From AP-15 sp963788085 (GTDB taxonomy: Bacteria > Pseudomonadota > Alphaproteobacteria > ATCC43930 > CGMCC-115725), in NCBI GenBank assembly GCA_963788085.1, contig CAWBFS010000074.1, forward strand, positions 124,001-188,000: DNA of 64,000 nt. The letters are read 5' to 3'. The notes beneath the pieces were generated by a model. The model was not told the origin of the DNA, did not search any database, and saw nothing but the letters and a program-made list of their open reading frames with translations. Position numbers and translations under genes: made by a program. Of this stretch, positions 9,225 to 17,993 are shown in pieces; positions within the stretch are counted from its first letter, which is position 1; each line of letters opens with the position of its first letter.

Positions 9225-9548
9225 ATGAGCGTATTGCGCGCATTGCGGCGGCGCGTCCACTTCATACTCGGCCCGCTCGTCGGCATCGCGCTGACCGGGT
9301 ATTTTGCCTACCATCTCGTCGAGGGTGAGCGCGGGTTTAAGGCTTGGCTGCACCTCAATCGCGAGATCCGTACGGCGACGGCCAATCTGGAGGCGGTCCG
9401 CGCACAGCGTGCGGCATTGGACCTCAGGGTTTCGAACCTCCGGCCGGAGCACATCGATCCCGACCTGCTGGATGAACGCATCCGGGCGACCCTGAACCTC
9501 GTATCGCCCGACGACATCGTCATCATGCAGCCTGCCGTCACCCGCTAA
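9225..9548 (+). CDS. ftsB: FtsB/DivIC-like septum formation initiator
   Basis: A 107-aa bitopic membrane protein with a short basic cytoplasmic N-terminus (MSVLRALRRRVHF), one TM helix (about 14-33, ILGPLVGIALTGYFAYHLV) and a periplasmic coiled coil (about 40-75, LNREIRTATANLEAVRAQRAAL). The C-terminal segment PDLLDERIRATLNLVSPDDIVI is typical of the family in alphaproteobacteria. By homology it is part of the FtsQLB complex that activates septal peptidoglycan synthesis. It sits between eno and pdhA, the standard alphaproteobacterial location. Confidence 0.85.
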   Translation: MSVLRALRRRVHFILGPLVGIALTGYFAYHLVEGERGFKAWLHLNREIRTATANLEAVRAQRAALDLRVSNLRPEHIDPDLLDERIRATLNLVSPDDIVIMQPAVTR

Positions 9549-9620
9549 CGGCCTTTCCCGAGGAGGCGCGTTGGCGCCGGCCGCCAACCGTCTTTATTTT
9601 GTTTCGTTCTAAGGATTTGA

Positions 9621-9645
9621 CCCCGTCGTGGTTGCAACGGCGGGG
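9621..9645 (+). terminator. Possible terminator hairpin between ftsB and pdhA
   Basis: The arms CCCCGTCG (9621-9628) and CGGCGGGG (9638-9645) pair with one G-T, enclose a 9-nt loop and are followed by ATTTG. It could separate eno-ftsB transcription from the pyruvate dehydrogenase genes. The T-run is weak. Confidence 0.4.
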
Positions 9646-9712
9646 ATTTGTCACCATGCTCCCCGGCAAATTCTCGTAGCCGCGCTTCCGGCGGCCGCGT
9701 GGAGGAAGCGAC

Positions 9713-10720
9713 ATGGCAGTCAAGCGCAAATCCAATTCGGTCAAATTTGCCGATCTCGGCGTCTCCACTCACGAGTTGCTCCGTTACTATCGCGACATGC
9801 TGTTGATCCGGCGCTTCGAGGAGAGAGCCGGACAGATGTACGGCATGGGGCTGATCGGCGGCTTCTGTCATCTCTATATCGGACAGGAGGCGGTCGTCGT
9901 CGGCATACAGGCGGCGCTGAAGCAAGGCGACACGATCATCACGTCCTATCGCGACCACGGTCACATGCTGGCTGCCGGAATGGATCCCAAGGGGGTGATG
10001 GCGGAGTTGACCGGCCGCCGGAGCGGCTACTCGCACGGCAAGGGGGGCTCGATGCACATGTTCAGCCGGGAGAAGAACTTCTTCGGCGGCCATGGCATCG
10101 TCGGCGCGCAAGTGCCGATCGGCACCGGGCTCGCCTTCGCCCATCATTACCGCGGGAACGGCCTGATCTGCGTCACCTACCTCGGGGACGGAGCGATCAA
10201 CCAGGGGCAGGTTTACGAGAGCTTCAACATGGCAGCCTTGTGGAAGCTGCCGGTGGTCTACGCGATCGAGAACAATCGGTACGGGATGGGGACGTCGATC
10301 GACCGCGCCTCGGCCCGCACCGACCTGTTCCATCGCGGCATGGCCTACGGCATCCCTGGCGAGCAGGTCGACGGAATGAATGTGCTGGCGGTCTACGAAG
10401 CCGGGCTCGCCGCGGCCGAACATGCCCGATCTGGCCAGGGGCCGATCATCCTGGAGATGATGACCTATCGTTACCGCGGCCATTCGATGTCCGACCCGGC
10501 GAAATACCGTACCCGGGACGAGGTCAACCGGATGCGCACCGAGCACGATCCTATCGAGCAGGTCAGGCACCGGTTGCTGGAGGACGGCGCGAGCGAGGCG
10601 CAGCTCAAGCAAATCGAGGGCGAGGTAAGGGACCAGGTCGCCGAAGCTGCACAATTCGCCCAGGACAGCCCTGAGCCGGACCCCGCCGAGATGTGGACGG
10701 ACGTGCTGGCAGAAGCCTGA
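9713..10720 (+). CDS. pdhA: Pyruvate dehydrogenase E1 component, alpha subunit
   Basis: 335-aa alpha chain of the heterotetrameric E1, which decarboxylates pyruvate with thiamine diphosphate and acetylates the lipoyl group of E2. The TPP/Mg motif begins GDGAINQGQ (158-166) and closes with ENNRYGMGTS (Asn187-Asn188). Also seen: LYIGQEAVVVG, TSYRDHGHMLAAG and the phosphorylation-loop-like YRYRGHSMSDPAKYR. A GGAGGAAGCGAC RBS region precedes the ATG at 9713. The 17-bp gap to pdhB indicates one operon. Confidence 0.96.
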   Translation: MAVKRKSNSVKFADLGVSTHELLRYYRDMLLIRRFEERAGQMYGMGLIGGFCHLYIGQEAVVVGIQAALKQGDTIITSYRDHGHMLAAGMDPKGVMAELTGRRSGYSHGKGGSMHMFSREKNFFGGHGIVGAQVPIGTGLAFAHHYRGNGLICVTYLGDGAINQGQVYESFNMAALWKLPVVYAIENNRYGMGTSIDRASARTDLFHRGMAYGIPGEQVDGMNVLAVYEAGLAAAEHARSGQGPIILEMMTYRYRGHSMSDPAKYRTRDEVNRMRTEHDPIEQVRHRLLEDGASEAQLKQIEGEVRDQVAEAAQFAQDSPEPDPAEMWTDVLAEA

Positions 10721-10737
10721 TTTGCTTGGAAATTGCC

Positions 10738-12111
10738 ATGGCTACCGAAGTCTTGATGCCGGCATTGTCGCCGACAATGACCGAGGGCAAGATCGCCCGC
10801 TGGCTGAAGAGCGAGGGCGAGCCCGTCAGGGCCGGCGACGTGCTCGCCGAGATCGAGACCGACAAGGCGACGATGGAGGTCGAAGCGATCGACGAAGGCG
10901 TGCTCGCCAAGATCGTGATCCCAGAGGGCACCGAGCACGTTGCGGTCAATACGCCGATCGCGGTGATCGCCGGGAACGGCGAGGAGGCCGGCTCTGCCGA
11001 AGAAATCGCGCCGCCCGCTAAGGCACGTCAAGATACACCGGCAAAGGCGCCGCCCCGGCCTTCACCGCCGCCGGCGACCTCAACCGTCACGCGGCGCGCT
11101 GTGGCCTTGGAGACTGAATACACCGGCAAGACGACGACCATGACGGTGCGCGAGGCTTTACGCGACGCGATGGTCGAGGAGATGCGGCGGGACGACACGG
11201 TTTTTCTGATCGGCGAGGAGGTCGCCGAGTACCAGGGGGCATACAAGGTCAGCCAAGGCCTGTTGCAGGAGTTCGGGCCGCGACGCGTCATCGACACTCC
11301 GATCACCGAGCAGGGCTTTACCGGCCTAGGCGTCGGCGCCGGCTATGCCGGCCTGCGGCCGATCGTCGAGTTCATGACGTTCAACTTCGCGATGCAGGCA
11401 ATCGACCAGATCATCAATTCGGCCGGCAAGACCCGCTACATGTCGGGCGGCCAGATGAGCTGCCCGATCGTCTTCCGCGGGCCGAACGGCATTGCCGCGC
11501 GTGTCGCCGCCCAGCATTCGCAATGTTATGCGAGCTGGTATGCGCATTGCCCGGGGCTCAAAGTCGTCGCGCCCTATACGGGCGCCGACCACAAGGGGTT
11601 GCTGAAGGCGGCGATCCGCGACCCGAACCCGGTCGTCTTTCTCGAGCACGAACTCGTCTACGGCGAAAGCTTCGCCGTGCCGGACGATCCCGAGTTCATC
11701 GTTCCGATCGGCCGGGCGCGCATCGCCCGGGGGGGCGATCAGGTCACGATCACGGCGTTTTCGCGAATGGTGAAATTGGCGATGCAGGCTGCCGAGGAGC
11801 TCGAAAAAGCCGGCATTTCTGCCGAAATCATCGATCTGCGCACATTACGGCCGTTCGACATCGAAACAGTCGTCGCCTCGGTCAAGAAAACCAACCGGGT
11901 CGTCGCGGTCGAGGAGGGGTGGCCTTTTGCCGGCATCGGCTCGGAAGTTGCCGCGATCATGATGGAGGAGTGCTTCGACTGGCTGGATGCCCCGGTGAGG
12001 CGGGTCGCCGGCAAGGATGTTCCGCTGCCTTACGCGGCCAATCTCGAACGTCTCGCGGTGCCACAGGTGGAGGACATCGTCGCCGCGGCGCGCGAGGTCG
12101 CCTACCGCTGA
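10738..12111 (+). CDS. pdhB: Pyruvate dehydrogenase E1 component, beta subunit, with N-terminal lipoyl domain
   Basis: 457 aa. Residues 1-80 are a lipoyl domain (VLMPALSPTMTEG, lipoylation Lys43 in EIETDKATME). A Pro/Ala linker (about 95-120) leads to the E1-beta catalytic domain (TVREALRDAMVEEM, IGEEVAEYQGAYKVSQGL with the TPP-activating Glu, TPITEQGFTGLGVGAGYAG, EFMTFNFAMQAIDQIIN) and the C-terminal transketolase domain (FSRMVKLAMQAAEE, VAVEEGWPFAGIGSE). A lipoyl domain on E1 beta is a known alphaproteobacterial feature. The start at 10738 was chosen because the lipoyl domain begins there; the longer frame upstream overlaps pdhA. Confidence 0.95.
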   Translation: MATEVLMPALSPTMTEGKIARWLKSEGEPVRAGDVLAEIETDKATMEVEAIDEGVLAKIVIPEGTEHVAVNTPIAVIAGNGEEAGSAEEIAPPAKARQDTPAKAPPRPSPPPATSTVTRRAVALETEYTGKTTTMTVREALRDAMVEEMRRDDTVFLIGEEVAEYQGAYKVSQGLLQEFGPRRVIDTPITEQGFTGLGVGAGYAGLRPIVEFMTFNFAMQAIDQIINSAGKTRYMSGGQMSCPIVFRGPNGIAARVAAQHSQCYASWYAHCPGLKVVAPYTGADHKGLLKAAIRDPNPVVFLEHELVYGESFAVPDDPEFIVPIGRARIARGGDQVTITAFSRMVKLAMQAAEELEKAGISAEIIDLRTLRPFDIETVVASVKKTNRVVAVEEGWPFAGIGSEVAAIMMEECFDWLDAPVRRVAGKDVPLPYAANLERLAVPQVEDIVAAAREVAYR

Positions 12112-12133
12112 TCGGGGCGAGAGGGGACGGGAC

Positions 12134-13441
12134 ATGCCGATCGAGATCCTGATGCCGGCTTTGTCGCCCACGATGACCGAAGGCAACGTCACGAAATGGC
12201 TTAAGAAAGAGGGTGACGAGGTGCATTCGGGCGACGTGCTCGCCGAGATCGAAACCGACAAGGCAACGATGGAGTTCGAGGCCGTCGATGACGGCCGCCT
12301 CGGCAGGATTCTTGTTCCGGAAGGCGCGGAGGGGGTCAAGGTCAATCAGCCGATCGCATTGCTTCTGGGTGAGGGCGAGGACCCTTCAGCCCTCGACGAA
12401 CTCGCCGAAAAGCCGGCCACGCCCGTCGCTGCGTCAGCCCCCGAGCCCCTGCGGGCGGCCGAGCCCCCGCCGGTGGCTCAGCCGGCCCCCGGAAGGGGCG
12501 GCAACGGAAAAGGCCGCATCTTTGCCAGTCCTTTAGCGCGGCGGATGGCGCAACAGGCCGGGCTCGACCTCGCCGCGGTCACCGGCTCGGGTCCGCAGGG
12601 CCGTATCGTCAAGGCCGATATCGAAGCTGCGCTTTCTGCCGGACGGCCCGCCCCCGCCCCGGCTCGCCCGATTTCCCAACCCCAACCCACACCACCGACC
12701 ACACCAGCTGCGCCGCCGACCCTGTCCAAGGAGCGGGTGCTCGCACTTGCCGGCAACCCGCCTTATACCGAGCGGCCGCTCACCGCGATGCGCCGCGTCA
12801 TCGCCAGGCGCCTGACAGAATCAAAACAAACGGTTCCGCATTTCTACCTAACCGTCGATTGCGAGATCGACGAACTGCTCAAATTCCGCGCCGAGCTCAA
12901 CGCGAAATCCGACGCCTACCGGATCTCGGTCAACGACTTTGTGATACGCGCTGCGGCACTCGCCTTGCGGCAGGTCCCTGCCGCCAACGCCTCGTGGAGC
13001 GACGAGGCGATCCTCCTCTGGGACACGGTCGACATCGCTGTGGCAGTGGCGCTAGAGGACGGGCTGATCACACCGATCGTCAAGAATGCCGACCGCAAGG
13101 GGTTGGCGGCAATCGCCAACGAAACCAAGGACCTCGCCGCGCGCGCCCGGACGGGCAAACTGAAGCTCGAAGAGTTTCAGGGCGGCACGTTTTCGATTTC
13201 CAATCTCGGCATGTTCGGGGTCCGCGATTTCGCCGCGGTGATCAATCCGCCGCATGGCGGCATCTTGGCGGTCGGCGCCGGTGAGCAGAGGCCGGTCGTC
13301 AAGAACGGCGCGCTGGCGATCGCGACGGTGATGAGCTGCACGCTATCGTGCGATCATCGGGCCGTCGACGGCGCTATCGGCGCGCAGTTCCTTGCCGCCT
13401 TCAAGAAGCTCGTCGAGGATCCGCTGACCATGCTGCTGTGA
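12134..13441 (+). CDS. pdhC: Dihydrolipoamide acetyltransferase (E2 of pyruvate dehydrogenase)
   Basis: 435-aa E2 core protein that transfers the acetyl group to CoA. One lipoyl domain (1-80, Lys43 in ETDKATMEFE), a Pro/Ala linker, a peripheral-subunit-binding domain (about 128-167, IFASPLARRMAQQAGLDLAAVTG), a second Pro-rich linker (170-205) and the acetyltransferase domain with FSISNLGMFGV and the catalytic HRAVDG (His408, Asp412). Its lipoyl N-terminus is nearly the same as that of PdhB. The GAGGGGACGGG RBS is immediately upstream of the ATG at 12134, 22 bp after pdhB. Confidence 0.96.
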   Translation: MPIEILMPALSPTMTEGNVTKWLKKEGDEVHSGDVLAEIETDKATMEFEAVDDGRLGRILVPEGAEGVKVNQPIALLLGEGEDPSALDELAEKPATPVAASAPEPLRAAEPPPVAQPAPGRGGNGKGRIFASPLARRMAQQAGLDLAAVTGSGPQGRIVKADIEAALSAGRPAPAPARPISQPQPTPPTTPAAPPTLSKERVLALAGNPPYTERPLTAMRRVIARRLTESKQTVPHFYLTVDCEIDELLKFRAELNAKSDAYRISVNDFVIRAAALALRQVPAANASWSDEAILLWDTVDIAVAVALEDGLITPIVKNADRKGLAAIANETKDLAARARTGKLKLEEFQGGTFSISNLGMFGVRDFAAVINPPHGGILAVGAGEQRPVVKNGALAIATVMSCTLSCDHRAVDGAIGAQFLAAFKKLVEDPLTMLL

Positions 13442-13461
13442 ACCGATGCCGTGTGTTGAGC

Positions 13462-13566
13462 CCCTCACCCCGACCCTCTCCCCGCAAGCGGGGCGAGGGG
13501 TAAGCTGTCAATCCCCCCGCCCCGCTGTAGCGGGGAGAGGGAGGGGCCCGGGTCAGCGGGAGGGTG
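13462..13566. repeat. CCCTCTCCCCG-type palindromic repeat pair
   Basis: Two hairpins in one gap: CCCTCTCCCCGC/GCGGGGCGAGGGG (about 13474-13500) and CCGCCCCGC/GCGGGGAGAGGG (about 13516-13542), with CCCTCACCCC at the outer left and GCGGGAGGGTGA at the outer right. Same family as 27367-27452 and 34412-34539. It lies between pdhC and lpd and supplies part of the lpd leader (AGGGTGAAAGG RBS). Confidence 0.7.
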
Positions 13567-13575
13567 AAAGGCAAA

Positions 13576-14976
13576 ATGGCTGAGACGTCATTCGACCTGG
13601 TCGTTGTGGGCGGCGGGCCGGGCGGCTATGTCGCGGCGATCCGGGCGGCGCAGCTTGGGATGAAGACGGCGGTAGTCGAGCGCGAGCATCTGGGCGGCAT
13701 CTGTCTCAACTGGGGCTGCATTCCGACCAAAGCACTTCTGCGCAGCTCCGAGATTTACCATCTGCTCCACCGGCTCGACGATTTCGGGTTCTCCGCCAAA
13801 GACATCAGCTTCGATGCCCGGAAGGTGGTGGGGCGATCGCGCGCTGTCGCGAAACAATTATCGAACGGCGTGGCGTATCTGTTGCGGAAGAACAAGGTCA
13901 CAGTTTTCGATGGTCAGGGGCGCCTGGCGGGAAAAGGCCGGCTGGCGGTGGCAAAGGACGCCAATCTCGTCACCGAACTCGCAGCCGAGCACATCGTGCT
14001 AGCTACCGGTGCAAGAGCGCGCAGCCTGCCGGGGCTCGAACCCGACGGCGAGCGCGTGTGGACCTACAAGGAAGCTATGGTGCCGCCGGCGATCCCCAGA
14101 TCTCTGCTGGTCGTCGGCTCGGGCGCGATCGGCATCGAATTCGCCAGCTTCTACCATGACATGGGCGCCGAGGTGACGGTCGTCGAAGTGCTCGACCGCG
14201 TGCTGCCGGTCGAGGACGAGGAGATCTCGGCCTTCGCTCGTAAGGCCTTTGAGAAGCAGGGCATCAAAATCCATACCGCGGCAACCGTGGCGGCGCTGGA
14301 GCGCGGCGGGGACGGGGTTACCGCGCGGATCGAGGCGGAGGGCAAGGCATTCGAAGAAAATGTCGAGCGCGTGATCTTGGCGGTCGGCATCGTCGGCAAT
14401 GTCGAAGACATCGGCCTCGAAGACACCGGCGTGGTCGTCGACCGGACCCACATCGTCGTCGATGAGTGGCTGCGCACTGGAGAGGCGGGCATTTACGCGA
14501 TCGGTGATGTTGTCGGGCCGCCGTGGCTGGCGCACAAAGCCAGCCACGAAGGGGTGATCTGCGTCGAGCACATCGCCGGGATCAATGACGTGCACCCGCT
14601 CGATGTCTACAGCATCCCGGCTTGCACCTATTGTCGGCCGCAGGTCGCCAGCGTCGGGCTGACCGAAAAAGCCGCCCGCGAGGCCGGTTACGAAGTCAAG
14701 GTCGGCCATTTTCCGTTCATCGGGAACGGCAAGGCGATCGCGCTCGGCGAGCCAGAGGGGATGGTGAAGACGGTCTTCGACAGCAAGACCGGCGAGCTGC
14801 TGGGCGCGCACATGATCGGCGTCGAGGTCACCGAGCTGATCCAGGGCTACACGATCGCCAAGACCCTGGAAACCACCGAGACCGACCTGATCCGCACGAT
14901 CTTTCCGCACCCGACCCTGTCGGAGACGATGCACGAGGCCGTGCTCGACGCATACGGGCGCGCCATCCACATCTAA
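13576..14976 (+). CDS. lpd: Dihydrolipoyl dehydrogenase (E3)
   Basis: 466-aa flavoprotein reoxidising dihydrolipoamide with NAD+. FAD-binding GGGPGGYVAAIRAAQLG (12-28), redox-active disulfide GGICLNWGCIPTKAL (Cys43, Cys48), NAD-binding GSGAIGIEFASFYHDMGAEV, second FAD motif YAIGDVVGPPWLAHKASHEG, dimer-interface CTYCRPQVASVGLTEK, and catalytic HPTLSE (His445, Glu450). The ATG at 13576 is preceded by AGGGTGAAAGG; a GTG at 13564 would add only four residues. Last gene of the PDH group and possibly shared with other 2-oxoacid dehydrogenases. Confidence 0.96.
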   Translation: MAETSFDLVVVGGGPGGYVAAIRAAQLGMKTAVVEREHLGGICLNWGCIPTKALLRSSEIYHLLHRLDDFGFSAKDISFDARKVVGRSRAVAKQLSNGVAYLLRKNKVTVFDGQGRLAGKGRLAVAKDANLVTELAAEHIVLATGARARSLPGLEPDGERVWTYKEAMVPPAIPRSLLVVGSGAIGIEFASFYHDMGAEVTVVEVLDRVLPVEDEEISAFARKAFEKQGIKIHTAATVAALERGGDGVTARIEAEGKAFEENVERVILAVGIVGNVEDIGLEDTGVVVDRTHIVVDEWLRTGEAGIYAIGDVVGPPWLAHKASHEGVICVEHIAGINDVHPLDVYSIPACTYCRPQVASVGLTEKAAREAGYEVKVGHFPFIGNGKAIALGEPEGMVKTVFDSKTGELLGAHMIGVEVTELIQGYTIAKTLETTETDLIRTIFPHPTLSETMHEAVLDAYGRAIHI

Positions 14977-15267
14977 GAGGATTTTCGAGGATCGGAACCG
15001 TGCCGATCGCCGCGCACGCCAGGGAGCCGGAGCCAGCCAATTGCGGGACCGGCGCCGGGGATCGTGTGGCGTGGACGGCGGCGGGGCTATCGACGCCGAT
15101 CCAACGACCGGTCACGCTCACCTGAGCACCGCTGCTCTGCATCGGATAGCTCAGCAAGTTTGGCTTCCGTCCAGCCGCTACTAAATGTATTTGGCGAATC
15201 AAATCGTTTTATTTTAACGGTGCGATAAAGTACGTCATCCATATCTAGAAATCTCTTTTGAACTGAG
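14977..15267. other. Gap between lpd and the MetE-like gene
   Basis: About 290 bp between converging genes. The half near 15180-15260 is AT-rich. On the minus strand a 51-codon frame (15087-15242) contains WTEAKLAELSDAEQR, which looks like a scrap of a former gene, but I cannot assign it. No strong terminator hairpin seen. Confidence 0.35.
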
Positions 15268-16447
15268 TCATTTTCCTTGAATGCCGGCAAAGTAGAGCTT
15301 GGGGTCGGCGGCGCGGATATGGGCTTCGGGGAGGCCCAGTTCGCGGCGCACGATGTTGGTGCCTTCGACGAGTGACACGCATTTGTAATAGGCGATGCGG
15401 CGCGACGAGGCCCTCGCGGCCAAAGCCGCAATCGGTGGTGATCACCAGCCGCTCGGGCGGGATGTATTCGAGCGCCTTGCGGATCAGTCCGGCGACGTGC
15501 TCGGCCGGCTCGACGATGGTATTGCAGTGGTTGACGACGCCGATGCCGATCTTCTTGTCGGTCTTGAATTTGGCGAAGAGCGGCAGGTCGTTGCCGTCAT
15601 TGCTGGCGCATTCGAAGGTGATGACGTCGGCATTGAGCTGCAAGTAGATAGGGCAAGGCGCGCTCGTAGCTCGGCACCTCCCAATAAACCCGCTGCTGAT
15701 TGGGATTGCCCCAGCAGGTGTGCACCCAGATCTCGGCATCGACGCCAGCGAGCTGGCGGTTGAACGCCTCGGTCTGGAATTCGAGATCGGCGTCGGTGCA
15801 GTCGGGCCGGGTCGTCAGGCCATGGTGGCGCGGCTCCTCGACCTGGATCACCGGGCAGCCCGCGGCGGCGAATTCGCGCAGCTCGGCGTTCATGATGTCG
15901 CAGAGATCGAGCACCATCGCCCGGTCGTCGGCGTAGTGCTCGTTCCACAGCATGCTCGCCAAGGCCGGCGCGCAGATCGTGCCGAACTTGACTGGCCGGT
16001 CGGTGAGGCGCTGCGCAATCTGCCACAATGCCGCGTATTCGAGCGGGCCGCGGGTCAGTTTCTCGGTCGACGATGGCCGGCTGATAGGCCTCCTGCACTT
16101 CCCACAGGATCTGGCCGGGACGGATGTCGTGCCGCGCCATCCAGCCCTGCGAGGTGCTGCGGTGGCCATGAATGCCGCCCAATCGCTCGATCGGATAGAA
16201 GAACCACGATTTGCCGCCGACCGCGAGGTCGAAACCGGCTGTCGCCGTCGGTCACAATGTCGAGCCCGGCCGCCTCTTGCGCGTTGATGATGGCGGCCAC
16301 GGCATCGAGATACTGCTCGCGGAACAGCGAGTTGCCGAGCGCCGCTTTGAACGACCGCCCGTCAAGGCTGGCGTCGTACCACAAGGGCCGCGGATACGAC
16401 CCGGTGATCGCGGTCGGCATCACCATGTCACGCGTAATCTTCAGCAT
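15268..16447 (-). pseudogene. MetE-like cobalamin-independent methionine synthase-family protein, about four frameshifts
   Basis: Starts MLKITRDMVMPTAITGSYPRP with RBS GAGG upstream; about 393 aa when frames are joined. Recognisable segments in order: FREQYLDAVAAIINAQEAAG, DIVTDGDSRF, the frame change near 16235, PGQILWEVQEAYQPAIV, the change near 16070, PVKFGTICAPALASMLWNEHY, GCPVIQVEEPRHHG, WVHTCWGNPN, the change near 15665, ADVITFECASNDGNDLPLF, ERLVITTDCGFGRE, the change near 15400, and YYKCVSLVEGTNIVRRELGL to the stop at 15268. It matches the short MetE C-domain family (UROD/MetE-like TIM barrel), not full-length MetE. The Zn-ligand style His/Cys (HTCWGN) and TTDCGFG are present. Homocysteine methyl transfer is possible but not shown. 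The many one-base breaks suggest poor base quality in this stretch. Confidence 0.6.
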
Positions 16448-16863
16448 CGCCGTTTTCCTCGCTTGATACTCAAGACTGTAGCAGACGGCGCCAATCCCTG
16501 CGAAGAACGGCGAGTAGGGGCGGCAATCTCTCGAGGGACGCAACCGCAGCGGCCGAGCGCCGGTTCGTCGGTTTCGTCGCAGGGGCTGCCGTCCAATCCG
16601 ACACCGCCGATCAGGCGGTCGGTTTCCCTCAATGCGACGGCGAAGCGCCGCGGACGGCCGGTTGCGTGGTCCTGCTGCACCCGCCCGATCCACTCCCGGA
16701 CGTCCGCTTCAGTGTAGGGATACGGCATCGTGGCGAGCCAACGCGCCACCTCCCAGTTACCGGCCAATGTGACCGGGTCGGCAAGATCGCCATCACGCAG
16801 CGACCGCATCCGCAGACGGCTGGTTTCGATCACGACGCCGGGCGTGCCGGCCGAAGCCGGCAT
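16441..16863 (-). pseudogene. GNAT-family N-acetyltransferase, C-terminally truncated
   Basis: The N-terminal part is a RimJ-type GNAT domain: ETSRLRMRSLRDGDLADPVTL, the YPYTEADVREWIG segment, RRFAVALRETDRLIGGVGLDG. After DETDEPALG the expected YWLGxPxWGxG acetyl-CoA loop is absent and the frame runs through unrelated residues to a stop that overlaps the MetE-like start. None of the three frames of the remaining 100 bp contains the missing part, so this looks like a deletion rather than a simple frameshift. Substrate unknown. Confidence 0.5.
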
Positions 16864-16887
16864 TTGGCCGGCGGAGGTTCCGAGAAG

Positions 16888-17960
16888 TCAGGCGGCGGCC
16901 TTGCGATTGGCGGCGAGCCTGTCGTCGACCAGTGCGACCGTCTGATCGACAACCGTATTGCGCATGCCGTATTGCGCCGCCGATCAGCTGCACGAGCCGG
17001 TCAGTCCGCTCGATATTGGGTGCGCCGTTGTTAGTGCTCGGGCGGCCGAGGACGGTCGCACCAGGTCGTTTGCCGCAGCGGCATATTTCTCGAACGGCAC
17101 CAAATCGTTGGGCGATGCGCCGAGCCGCTCGCACACCCCGCAGACCCAATTGTAGACCGAGCGCGAAGCCGCGAGGTCCTGGTGCACCGCGTCCTTGATG
17201 TCGATCGCCCCCTGGCCGTCACGCAGCGATAGTTGCCGGTCAGCAGCATCGCCCATTTGGCGAGCGGCACAAAGATCGAAGTCGTGCACCTTCAGCTTGA
17301 CCGGCAACTGGATCGGTGCCGTCGCCCGGATCGTAACGTACCGCCTCGATGTCGGCCTGCATCTCGCGCAACATCGCGGTGGATTTCTCGGAGTCGAACC
17401 GGGCCACCTTGAAATTGGTCGGCAACGTGACTTGCAGCACGTTGATCTTCTCGCCGGGCGGGCGGATGGCCTGCGGGTCCGGGCTGCACAAGGTCAGGTG
17501 CCCGGGCTCGAAATTGTCCCACACGCTCGCATCGGTATAGGCGGGTTTGAGCGGGTCGGTCGTTCAGCCCGGGAATGCGCTTCAGATAAGGCAAGGGCGG
17601 CATGTTCATGATCGACATGCACGGCATCCGCGACCGCGCCACCGCGTCGAGCAATTCGCGAACTCCGGGGGAGCGGTATTGCGGCTCCTGCATCGCCAGA
17701 GGCGACCAGATCGTAGTCGCTCGGATTGACCTCGCCGGGGCCGGCGGCGGCGAGCTTGCCCGGCAATTTCCGCGAGTCGAGCTCGATCGGCTCCTTCCGG
17801 CCTCTGATCGGCAGCCGCACCCGGGCGCCCGTCGTTGTTGAACGCCTCCACTTCGGCCGGGAGGCATACCATCGTTGATCTTGTGGCCGCCGAACAGCAG
17901 CTTGGTTGCCAAGAGCGAGCCGTAGGAAGCGCCCATGATCAGGACGTTGTAAGTCGTCAT
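16888..17960 (-). pseudogene. Ketopantoate-reductase-like NAD(P) oxidoreductase, multiple frameshifts
   Basis: Begins MTTYNVLIMGASYGSLLATK (Rossmann GxSxGS motif) with a strong AGGAGG RBS upstream. Joined across frames it gives about 357 aa: VCLPAEVEAFNNDG, RVRLPIRGRKEPIELDSRKL, NPSDYDLVA, AMQEPQYRSPGVRELLDAV, MPCMSIMNMPPLPYLKRI, NFEPGHLTLCSPDPQA, VLQVTLPTNFKVARFDS, SRSVYNWVCGVCERLGAS, RNTVVDQTVALVDDRLAANRK and a stop at 16888. The layout suggests the PanE/ApbA superfamily, probably a paralogue rather than true panE. At least six frame changes within 1.07 kb. It forms a minus-strand run with the SDR gene upstream and the GNAT and MetE-like genes downstream. Confidence 0.55.
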
Positions 17961-17993
17961 ACCGCCGTTTCCTCCTAAAGCCGGATCGGTCTT

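Noticed and set aside
15087..15242. 51-codon minus-strand frame with WTEAKLAELSDAEQR
   Set aside because: Suggestive of a gene scrap but too short and without supporting context to call as a gene.
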